From Burkholderia multivorans ATCC BAA-247 (lineage in GTDB: Bacteria > Pseudomonadota > Gammaproteobacteria > Burkholderiales > Burkholderiaceae): a stretch of DNA of 64,000 nucleotides. The position numbers and the translations under genes are program-made. Below are positions 18,699 to 25,336 of this stretch, piece by piece. Positions within the stretch are counted from its first letter, which is position 1, and each line of letters opens with the position of its first letter. The stretch is taken from positions 1,798,001 through 1,862,000 of the forward strand of contig NZ_CP009831.1 of the NCBI RefSeq assembly GCF_000959525.1. The letters run 5' to 3'. The notes below the pieces were generated by a model. The model saw only the letters and a list, made by a program, of their open reading frames with translations, was not told the origin of the DNA and made no database searches.

Positions 18699-19286
18699 CT
18701 AATGACTGCCTGCGTTCGCGCCTGAACCTGCCTGACTGCCGCCCGAGGCGGACGGCGAGCCGGCCGGGCCGGTACTCCACACGGTCGACGAGTTGAAGTG
18801 ATTCGAGCCCGCGATCGTGCCCGAGCCGCCGGGACCGGAAACGGCCCCCGCCCACCCGTTCGCGTTGCCCTGATCGTTCGCCCCCGTTGCCGTGTAGTGG
18901 TTTGCGCCGAGAACGATCGTGGCGGTCACCCCTCCCGACAATGCATTCGCGTTCACATTCGTGCTGCTGTTTCCGCCGTACGACCCTGCGGCACCGATAC
19001 CGCCGCCTGCCGCAAACGCGCCCCCGTTCGTGCCCGAACCGCTGGCCGTCGAGGTCGAGTTGTGAAAGGCGGATGCCGTGCCGGCGGACCCGGCGGGTGT
19101 CACGGTGCTTCCTGCGTTCGCGCCCGCTACCGAATTCGAGTTGCTCGTATAGCTGCCGGAGCCGACCAGTACCGATCCGGACACGCCCGCCGCGACGGAC
19201 TGTGTCTGATTGGTCGTCGACCCGGCCGCCCATACGACCGATGAAATGGCGGTGAGCGCTGTCGCTAAAATGACGTTGGCTTTCAT
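18699..19286 (-). CDS. Gly/Ser/Ala/Asn-rich exported protein (195 aa), candidate matrix or fibre subunit
   Basis: The signal peptide MKANVILATALTAISSVVWA is followed by a mature chain dominated by Gly, Ser, Ala, Asn and Thr. Repeats of the GSGSYTSNSNSVAGANAGS type and NANALSGGVTATIVLGANHYT recur. There is no Cys and almost no charge. AAGGA precedes the ATG at 19286. The composition is like functional-amyloid or silk-like secreted proteins, but no curli or Fap repeat is recognised. It shares style and a NH/FHNS-like motif with the 108-residue neighbour. Confidence 0.78.
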   Translation of the reverse strand: MKANVILATALTAISSVVWAAGSTTNQTQSVAAGVSGSVLVGSGSYTSNSNSVAGANAGSTVTPAGSAGTASAFHNSTSTASGSGTNGGAFAAGGGIGAAGSYGGNSSTNVNANALSGGVTATIVLGANHYTATGANDQGNANGWAGAVSGPGGSGTIAGSNHFNSSTVWSTGPAGSPSASGGSQAGSGANAGSH

Positions 19287-19396
19287 AGCAATTCCTTGCT
19301 GTGAGGAAGTTTGGCGGTAGCGGGCCGGCCCCGCCCGCATCGGGCGAAACCGGCACTCGCTGCCACCAGCCAATGACGAACGCTACGCGCCGCGAC

Positions 19397-19723
19397 TTAG
19401 TGGTGGAACGTCGTCCAGCCGATCGAGCCAGCATTCGCGCCGCTTTGGCCGCCGGCCTGTGCGCCGCCGAAGCCGTAGCCGCCGACCGTCGACGTATTCG
19501 TATGGTTCGTGTACGAGATCGAGCTGCTGCCGCCATAGCCGGCGGTTGCGCCGGCTGCGCCGAGCGCCGAGCCCGAATCGGTCGCGGTGAAGTGGCCGAA
19601 CCCGACGACGCCGGCCGACGTGCCGCCGACGCTCGACGAGCTGCTGCTCGAAACCGTGCCGCCACCTGCGAACGCTGCACCCGAAACCGCCAGAACTGCT
19701 GCTGCAATCAGAAGCTTCTTCAT
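19397..19723 (-). CDS. Small Gly/Ser-rich exported protein (108 aa), candidate matrix subunit
   Basis: The signal peptide MKKLLIAAAVLAVSGAAFAG is followed by a Gly/Ser-rich mature chain: SSSSSSSVGGTSAG, GYGGSSSISYTNHTNTS and a C-terminal WTTFHH. It is nearly uncharged and has no Cys. GGAG lies six bases before the ATG. It is the first exported-protein gene in the minus-strand series, downstream of the AT-rich island and the leftward sigma54 promoter. It looks like a small structural protein. Function is inferred from composition and place only. Confidence 0.78.
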   Translation of the reverse strand: MKKLLIAAAVLAVSGAAFAGGGTVSSSSSSSVGGTSAGVVGFGHFTATDSGSALGAAGATAGYGGSSSISYTNHTNTSTVGGYGFGGAQAGGQSGANAGSIGWTTFHH

Positions 19724-20224
19724 GGTCGACTCCATAACGGCGTGGACGGAACAGGCAGGGAAGGTCGCACGCCGACAACCGTCCCTGCTTCAAGCAATCC
19801 CTTCGAACAGGATTACTTTTTAATTAACCGTATTCACATTCCTTTAAATCGATTTGCTTATCTATTTTTGGTCAGCCGAAGTGTAGTTTCACGTTGTTCA
19901 GTTGTCCAAATATCGTTGTTAGGTGTTTTCTATTAGTTTGCTGAACATTAAAACCAATTCGAAAACACCTTAATTCATACCGCCTTTAATCGCGCGCACT
20001 GCCCCATTCCGCCTTTTTCGAATATCGTCCGGGCGACTGCCTGAATACGACAGTGCGATGCGAATCGAAAACGGGCGAAACAGAATCGGTACGATGAAAT
20101 CCGGCCGTGCCGGAACGCGCTGTTCAGCCGGGCGCGCGCGGTCCCCCATTGCGATCAGGCGGCATGGTTTCTCCCTGAGCGATCGACGGAACGGGTTCCG
20201 GAAAAGCGTGCGACGGTACGCGGC
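19724..20224. other. Gene-free stretch including an AT-rich island upstream of the exported-protein genes
   Basis: No gene is supported. From about 19810 to 19990 the sequence is strikingly AT-rich compared with everything around it. It contains a perfect 10-base inverted repeat (annotated at 19921-19970). Such a patch fits a promoter with H-NS-type silencing or a long untranslated leader of the minus-strand transcript from 20628. Confidence 0.6.
19921..19970. repeat. Perfect 10-bp inverted repeat in AT-rich island
   Basis: AGGTGTTTTC (19921-19930) and GAAAACACCT (19961-19970) are exact reverse complements separated by 30 bases. They lie about 200 bases upstream of the 108-residue Gly/Ser-rich gene. 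They could be a paired operator or a large stem-loop in its leader. Confidence 0.6.
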
Positions 20225-20539
20225 CTAGTCGAGCCGACGCCGGCATGCGGGCGGCGCGCTTGGTATCGCGCGGCACGGTCGAACACGGAACGGTATCGGG
20301 CCGTTCGGAATGAACGGGCCGGCGCTGCGGAGCGAGCGGAATGGAGCGCGACACCGGATGCGCTCGAGCGCCGCCGCGAACGGCAAGCCCTCCAGGAGCC
20401 GGAGCACGCGGATGCCGTCGAATCGGCGAGCAGAGACCCGCGAAGCTGGCACCGCGTCGCGAGCAATACCCCGATTCTTTCGACTTCCCCACTGTTGCGC
20501 GTGAATCGCGCGGATCAAGCTACTGCTGTTGGTCTTCAT
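20225..20539 (-). CDS. Leader ORF A (about 104 aa) downstream of leftward sigma54 promoter
   Basis: The ORF starts at the ATG at 20539 with GGGGAAACGGCG upstream, 89 bases after a consensus sigma54 promoter. Its first codons and the 24 bases before them match leader ORF B on the other strand: ATAAGCCA, GTCGGGGAA, CGGC, ATGAAGACCA. The products share MKT-S, an RA..Q motif and GS.(K/R)NR. Beyond about residue 35 the protein is Arg/Pro-rich and may not be conserved. It may be a short regulatory leader peptide or only a conserved 5' leader RNA. Coding status is uncertain. Confidence 0.4.
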   Translation of the reverse strand: MKTNSSSLIRAIHAQQWGSRKNRGIARDAVPASRVSARRFDGIRVLRLLEGLPFAAALERIRCRAPFRSLRSAGPFIPNGPIPFRVRPCRAIPSAPPACRRRLD

Positions 20540-20627
20540 CGCCGTTTCCCCGACTGGCTTATTGACGAGTTGGTCGCCCCACATCTTTGTCGCGTCGCGT
20601 CGACCGCTCGCCGGTGCGTCCCATACC

Positions 20628-20642
20628 GCAAACCGCGTGCCA
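20628..20642 (-). promoter_or_regulatory. Sigma54 (RpoN) promoter, leftward
   Basis: On the minus strand the sequence reads TGGCACG-CGGT-TTGC, an exact match to the -24/-12 consensus TGGCACG-N4-TTGC. It points toward leader ORF A and the exported-protein genes. Transcription would start about 12 bases downstream. Confidence 0.8.
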
Positions 20643-20841
20643 TGCGTTGTGCCATCGGACGCTGCGCGCGGCCTCTCGCCGCAACGCGCGGGCGCGCCGT
20701 CGGGAATGGCGCTTTTTGTTTCAGGAATGTATCGCAATAACGGCCGCGCGCCGCCGGCGATCGTCAAGCGCGGCGAAGCAATGGCGGGAAAAGGCTGAGA
20801 AATCGGCTGGCGCGACGCGCGCACGCCGTCGTCGGAACAAG

Positions 20842-20858
20842 TGTTTCAAACTTGAGAT
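20842..20858 (-). promoter_or_regulatory. Dyad element (candidate enhancer site) of leftward arm
   Basis: In the direction of leftward transcription it reads ATCTCAAGTTTGAAACA, with the symmetric core TCAA-N2-TTGA. It differs by one base from the element at 21299-21315. It lies 200 bases upstream of the leftward sigma54 promoter, a normal distance for an enhancer-binding-protein site. Confidence 0.6.
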
Positions 20859-21162
20859 GCGCACGCCTGCGTCGCTCGCGCGGTACGCCGCGCGCGGCAA
20901 GCCAATCGGTCGCCGCGCGCGCACGACGTCGCGCTTGCGTGCACACGAATGAAAACCGGAGGCGGACGGCCGGACCGAAAACCGCCGCGTCGCCGGCCTC
21001 GGCGTGCGAACGACGCACGCACATCGCGCCACGCCGCGCGCATTTGATTCATTCGTGAAAACACGGCGCGGTCGAATCGAGAAAATCGATCGAAACAAAT
21101 CGGCGCAAAACCGAAATTCGCCCATCGATCAGCGCGCTTTCCCACATAACGGCGACTCCAAT

Positions 21163-21182
21163 GAATTGACGTAGATCAATTC
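21163..21182. promoter_or_regulatory. FNR/CRP-family-like palindromic box
   Basis: GAATTGA-N6-TCAATTC is a perfect 7-base inverted repeat. Its core TTGAC-GTAG-ATCAA differs by one base from the FNR/Anr consensus TTGAT-N4-ATCAA. It is nearly central between the two sigma54 promoters. A CRP/FNR-type protein, including c-di-GMP-responsive members of that family, could bind it. Confidence 0.6.
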
Positions 21183-21298
21183 GGATCGAATCGTCGCGTG
21201 GGCGACTTTCCGTATCGATCGATGACGCATCGTCGATCTCGAATCGCAGATCCCGCGTTGCATCCAATGAACACTTTCCGTGCTTCAGCGCGGTTCGA

Positions 21299-21315
21299 AT
21301 CTCAACTTTGAAACA
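21299..21315 (+). promoter_or_regulatory. Dyad element (candidate enhancer site) of rightward arm
   Basis: ATCTCAACTTTGAAACA is the mirror partner of the element at 20842-20858, with one substitution. It lies 221 bases upstream of the rightward sigma54 promoter. Confidence 0.6.
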
Positions 21316-21535
21316 TCCGCATTCGGCACGCGTGGCGTCGCATGTCGTGCTGCGCGCCTTGGCGCGGCGCATGCCGAATGGTGCCGGTTCGCCCGAATGC
21401 GCGCATCGCGCCGCACGCCCATCCTGTCCCCACGATACACGCATGAAACAAGCGCGCGTGCCGCGCCGCCCGCTGCGCGCGCAACGACACGTCGGCGCAT
21501 GCACGGCGACGGCCGGACCGCAGCCGCATCGCGGT

Positions 21536-21550
21536 TGGCATGCGGCTTGC
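21536..21550 (+). promoter_or_regulatory. Sigma54 (RpoN) promoter, rightward
   Basis: TGGCATG-CGGC-TTGC matches the consensus TGGCACG-N4-TTGC with one change (C to T) and keeps the invariant GG and GC ten bases apart. It lies 87 bases before leader ORF B and about 300 bases before the UDP-sugar/glycan genes. Confidence 0.72.
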
Positions 21551-21636
21551 CTCATGTCCGGTTCAGGCAGGCGGCCTGCACGACCCGAAAAACGGGCGGC
21601 AGCCGCCCGCTCATAAGCCACGTCGGGGAAGCGGCA

Positions 21637-21861
21637 ATGAAGACCATCAGCGAACGGGCGACGCGTGCGTCGGCCCAGCATCAACGGGGAAGTCTGCGCA
21701 ATCGAAGCGTCGTTCACGGCGCTTCGTCGACATCAGCGGAGCAGCAACGGCACGTGCCGGCACTGCGTCCCTGCAGCGACGCAGGCATCGTGCGCGCGTG
21801 CGCCGCAGCGCTCGCTGTCCGGCTCCCGGCGATGTGCGACGAAGGAGAAGACCATGAATGA
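21637..21861 (+). CDS. Leader ORF B (74 aa) upstream of glycan genes
   Basis: The ATG at 21637 follows GGGGAAGCGGCA, in a block of about 38 bases that is nearly identical to the start of leader ORF A. The product begins [19 protein letters not shown] and has an LRNRS motif shared with ORF A. The rest is Ala/Ser/Arg-rich. Its stop overlaps the start of the UDP-xylose synthase gene by eight bases, suggesting translational coupling. It may be a leader peptide or a conserved untranslated leader. Confidence 0.45.
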   Translation: MKTISERATRASAQHQRGSLRNRSVVHGASSTSAEQQRHVPALRPCSDAGIVRACAAALAVRLPAMCDEGEDHE

Positions 21862-22861
21862 CCGGGTAGCGATCGAGACGCGCGTCGGCCAGCGCGTGCT
21901 CGTGACGGGCGGCGCCGGATTTCTCGGCAGCTATGTATGCGAGCGCCTCGTCGTCGAGGGCGCGCACGTCGTCTGCGTCGACAGCCTGCTGACGGGACGC
22001 AAGCTGAACGTCGCCGACCTGAAGGCGTCGGGTCGTTTCGAGTTCCTCAAAGCCGACGTCACGCTCGGCCTGCCGCAGCTGCAGGTCGACGAGATCTGGA
22101 ATCTCGCCTGCGCGGCATCGCCGCCGACGTATCAGCACGATCCGGTCCACACGATGATGACGAACGTGCTCGGGATGAACCACTGTCTCGCGCTCGCCCG
22201 CAAGACCGGCGCGCGCGTGTTCCAGGCCTCGACGAGCGAGATCTACGGCGACCCCAGCGTGCATCCGCAGATGGAAACGTATCGCGGCAACGTCAATACG
22301 ATCGGCCCGCGCGCGTGCTACGACGAAGGCAAGCGCGCCGCCGAGGCGCTCTGCTACGACTACTACCGCACGTACGGCGTGGACGTGCGCGTCGCACGCA
22401 TCTTCAATACGTACGGGCCGCGAATGTCGCCGCGCGACGGCCGCGTCGTGTCGAACTTCATCGTCGGCGCATTGAACGGCGAGCCGCTCGAGATTTACGG
22501 CGACGGCCTGCAGACGCGCTCGTTCTGTTTCGTCAGCGATCTGATCGACGGCTTCTTCTGCCTGATGGGCGCCGAGCGCAACGTCGGGATGCCGGTCAAC
22601 ATCGGCAATCCGGTCGAATTCACGATGATCGAGCTCGCGCAGAAGGTGCTCGCGCTGACCGGTTCTCAATCCGAGATCGTATTCCGCCCGCTGCCGATCG
22701 ACGATCCGCATCAGCGTCGCCCCGACATCTCGGTCGCCGCGACCGAGCTCGGCTGGCGGCCATGCGTCGATCTCGACGAGGGGCTGCGCCGCACCGTCGA
22801 CTACTTCGCCCGCGAACTGTGGATCGCGCCGATGCTGCAGATGACCGGAGCGGCCGCATGA
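21854..22861 (+). CDS. UDP-glucuronate decarboxylase (UDP-xylose synthase, UXS-like)
   Basis: This 335-residue extended SDR enzyme has the cofactor motif [11 protein letters not shown], catalytic Thr/Ser in [11 protein letters not shown], and the UXS-type YDEGKRAAE carrying Tyr and Lys. [10 protein letters not shown] and [15 protein letters not shown] follow, all features of UDP-xylose synthases. It would oxidise and decarboxylate UDP-GlcA, provided by the UDP-glucose dehydrogenase two genes downstream, to UDP-xylose. GAAGGAGAAG precedes the ATG. Its stop overlaps the galE start (ATGA). It is the first enzyme gene behind the rightward sigma54 promoter. Confidence 0.85.
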   Translation: MNDRVAIETRVGQRVLVTGGAGFLGSYVCERLVVEGAHVVCVDSLLTGRKLNVADLKASGRFEFLKADVTLGLPQLQVDEIWNLACAASPPTYQHDPVHTMMTNVLGMNHCLALARKTGARVFQASTSEIYGDPSVHPQMETYRGNVNTIGPRACYDEGKRAAEALCYDYYRTYGVDVRVARIFNTYGPRMSPRDGRVVSNFIVGALNGEPLEIYGDGLQTRSFCFVSDLIDGFFCLMGAERNVGMPVNIGNPVEFTMIELAQKVLALTGSQSEIVFRPLPIDDPHQRRPDISVAATELGWRPCVDLDEGLRRTVDYFARELWIAPMLQMTGAAA

Positions 22862-23847
22862 AAGTATTCGTCACAGGCGGCGCCGGCTATATCGGCAGCC
22901 ATACGTGCAAGGCGCTCGCGGAGGCCGGGCATGCGCCGGTCGCGTACGACGATCTGTCCACCGGCCATCGCGACGCGGTGCGCTGGGGGCCGCTCGTCGT
23001 CGGCAGCATCCTCGACCGCGACGCACTCGGCCGCGCGCTCGCCGCACATCGGCCCGACATCGTGATTCACTTCGCGGCGCTCGCGTACGTCGGCGAATCG
23101 GTGCTCGCGCCCGATCGCTATTACGCGACGAACGTGACAGGCACCTGCACGCTGCTGAACGCGATGCGGACGGCCGGCGTCGGCCGGATCGTGCTGTCGT
23201 CGTCGTGTGCGACGTACGGGATTCCCGATGCGCTGCCGATCTGCGAACACACGCCGCAGCATCCGATCAACCCGTACGGCTTCACGAAGTACGCGATGGA
23301 GAGGATGGCGGCCGACTTCGAGCGCGCCTACGGATTGCAGTGGGTCGCGCTGCGCTACTTCAATGCAGCGGGCGCGGACCCGGACGGCCTGCTCGGCGAA
23401 AACCACGAACCCGAAACGCATGCGCTGCCGCTCGCGATCCGCGCGGCGCTGGGTACCGGCCGCCCGTTCACGGTGATGGGCACCGACTATCCGACGCCCG
23501 ACGGCTCGGCCGTGCGCGACTACGTGCACGTGAGCGATCTCGCCGATGCGCACGTCAAGGCCACCGCGTATCTGTGCCGTGGCGGCAACAGCGTCGCGCT
23601 GAATCTCGGTACGGGCACGGGCACGTCGGTGCTCGAGCTCGTACGCGCGGTCGAAACGGCGACCGGATCGCGCGTGCCGACCGTCATGGCCGCGCGCCGC
23701 CCCGGCGATCCGCCGGCGCTGTATGCGGACGCGACGAAAGCCGCGCTCGTGCTCGGCTGGCGCCCGCGCTTCGCCGGGATCGAGCCGATGGTCGAGCATG
23801 CGGTGCGGTGGTTCCGTCAGGAGCTGCCGCTCGTGTCGAACAAGTAA
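22858..23847 (+). CDS. galE: UDP-glucose 4-epimerase (GalE-like)
   Basis: This 329-residue extended SDR has [15 protein letters not shown] at the NAD site, catalytic SSSCATYG, and the YGFTK Tyr/Lys pair. [13 protein letters not shown] and [14 protein letters not shown] follow, all hallmarks of GalE. It interconverts UDP-glucose and UDP-galactose. Since a UDP-xylose synthase is translationally coupled upstream, UDP-xylose/UDP-arabinose epimerisation is also possible. It lies between the UXS and UDP-glucose dehydrogenase genes. Confidence 0.88.
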   Translation: MKVFVTGGAGYIGSHTCKALAEAGHAPVAYDDLSTGHRDAVRWGPLVVGSILDRDALGRALAAHRPDIVIHFAALAYVGESVLAPDRYYATNVTGTCTLLNAMRTAGVGRIVLSSSCATYGIPDALPICEHTPQHPINPYGFTKYAMERMAADFERAYGLQWVALRYFNAAGADPDGLLGENHEPETHALPLAIRAALGTGRPFTVMGTDYPTPDGSAVRDYVHVSDLADAHVKATAYLCRGGNSVALNLGTGTGTSVLELVRAVETATGSRVPTVMAARRPGDPPALYADATKAALVLGWRPRFAGIEPMVEHAVRWFRQELPLVSNK

Positions 23848-23882
23848 TACCAGGCGTCGTTCAACCAATCACGGGGATAACC

Positions 23883-25304
23883 ATGAATGTGCGGATCGCC
23901 ATCGTCGGCACCGGCTATGTCGGGCTCGTCAGCGGCGCGTGTCTGGCGGAGCTCGGACACGACGTCGTCTGCATCGACAACAATCGCGGCAAGATCGACG
24001 CGCTGAACCAGGGCTGCATGCCGATCTACGAGCCCGGCCTCGACGCGCTCGTCGCGCGCAACGTCGGACGCGGGACGCTGCGGTTCAGCAGCGATCTCGC
24101 CGCGAGCGTGCGCGACCGCGACGCGGTGTTCATCGCGGTCGGCACGCCGACGCTGCCGGGCACCGATCGCGCGGACCTGCAGTACGTCGAAGCCGCCGCG
24201 CGCGACATCGCATCGAACCTGAACGGCTTCACGGTCGTCGTCACGAAATCGACGGTGCCGGTCGGCACGAACCGGCGCGTGCAGGACATCGTCGAGCGTC
24301 ATGCGCCGCCCGGGATCGGCACCGCGATTGCGTCGAACCCCGAGTTCCTGCGCGAAGGGTCGGCGATCGACGACTTCATGCATCCGGATCGCGTCGTGTT
24401 CGGCGCCGAGCATCCGCGCGCGATCGAGATCATGAACGCGATCTATGCCCCGCTCGCCGCGGCCGGCCATCTCGTGCTCGCGACCGAGATCGAGACGGCC
24501 GAACTCGTCAAGTACGCGGCCAATGCGTTTCTCGCGGTGAAGATCAGCTACATCAACGAGATTTCGGACCTCTGCGAAGCGGTCGGCGCCGACGTCGAGC
24601 TCGTCGCGAACGGAATGGGCCTCGACCGGCGGATCGGCGCGGCATTCCTGAAGGCGGGGCCCGGTTGGGGCGGCTCGTGCTTTCCTAAGGACACGCGCGC
24701 GCTGAAGGCGACCGCATCCGAACACGCGGTGCCGCTGCGCATCGTCAGCGCGGCGATCGAATCGAATGCGCTGCGCAAGGCGCAGATCCTCCAGCGGATC
24801 GAAAACGCGTGCGGCGGCTCGATCAAGGGCAAGCGCATCGCGGTGCTCGGCCTCACGTTCAAGGGGCAGACGGACGACGTGCGCGAAAGCCCGAGCATCG
24901 ACGTGATCCAGCTGCTCGTCGGCGCGGGCGCGCATATCCGCGCCTACGATCCCGCGCGGCCGCACGAGGCGTCGCGGCTGCTGCCGCAGGTGTTCATGGA
25001 AAGCTCGGCGGTCGACGCGGTGCGCAGCGCCGACGCCGTCGTCGTGATGACCGAGTGGAAAGCCTTCGAGACGCTCGATCTCGCGGATCTCGCCGACCAC
25101 ATGTCGGACCCGGTGATGCTCGACATGCGCAACCTGTTCGACGAACGGCGCGCGGTCGACTGCGGCTTTCGCCGCTACGAGCGCGTCGGCCGCTCGTGCA
25201 GCGCACGCACGCCGGCCGACGCCGCGCGCGGCCGCGTGCCGGTCGCCGACGATACGACGGCTGCGCCGCAGCCTGCTTCAAAGCTGATGATCGACTCGAA
25301 CTAA
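23883..25304 (+). CDS. ugd: UDP-glucose 6-dehydrogenase
   Basis: This 473-residue nucleotide-sugar dehydrogenase has N-terminal IVGTGYVGLVSG (NAD site), STVPVGT, SNPEFLREGSAI and LVKYAANAFLA. The catalytic Cys is at about residue 266 in GWGGSCFPKD, and the C-terminal GLTFKGQTDDVRESPS completes the set. It makes UDP-glucuronate from UDP-glucose, the substrate of the UXS enzyme encoded upstream. The last 40 residues are a non-conserved tail. It is 35 bases downstream of galE and 32 bases upstream of the synthase gene. Confidence 0.93.
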   Translation: MNVRIAIVGTGYVGLVSGACLAELGHDVVCIDNNRGKIDALNQGCMPIYEPGLDALVARNVGRGTLRFSSDLAASVRDRDAVFIAVGTPTLPGTDRADLQYVEAAARDIASNLNGFTVVVTKSTVPVGTNRRVQDIVERHAPPGIGTAIASNPEFLREGSAIDDFMHPDRVVFGAEHPRAIEIMNAIYAPLAAAGHLVLATEIETAELVKYAANAFLAVKISYINEISDLCEAVGADVELVANGMGLDRRIGAAFLKAGPGWGGSCFPKDTRALKATASEHAVPLRIVSAAIESNALRKAQILQRIENACGGSIKGKRIAVLGLTFKGQTDDVRESPSIDVIQLLVGAGAHIRAYDPARPHEASRLLPQVFMESSAVDAVRSADAVVVMTEWKAFETLDLADLADHMSDPVMLDMRNLFDERRAVDCGFRRYERVGRSCSARTPADAARGRVPVADDTTAAPQPASKLMIDSN

Positions 25305-25336
25305 CTCGCGTATGCGAGACCGTTGGGGGGAACACC

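Larger units (their letters stand above)
20540..21636. other. 1.1-kb inverted control region between divergent leader ORFs
   Basis: No protein gene is supported. The two ends mirror each other. Each has a leader-ORF start, a sigma54 promoter 87-89 bases before it, and a 17-base dyad 200-221 bases further out. An FNR/CRP-like box sits at 21163-21182. The region reads as the shared regulatory centre of the minus-strand exported-protein genes and the plus-strand glycan genes. Confidence 0.7.

Noticed and set aside
20540-21636. Several 60-130 codon frames on both strands in the control region
   Set aside because: They overlap one another, are Arg/Ala-rich and lack ribosome binding sites. The DNA symmetry explains the region better than coding does.
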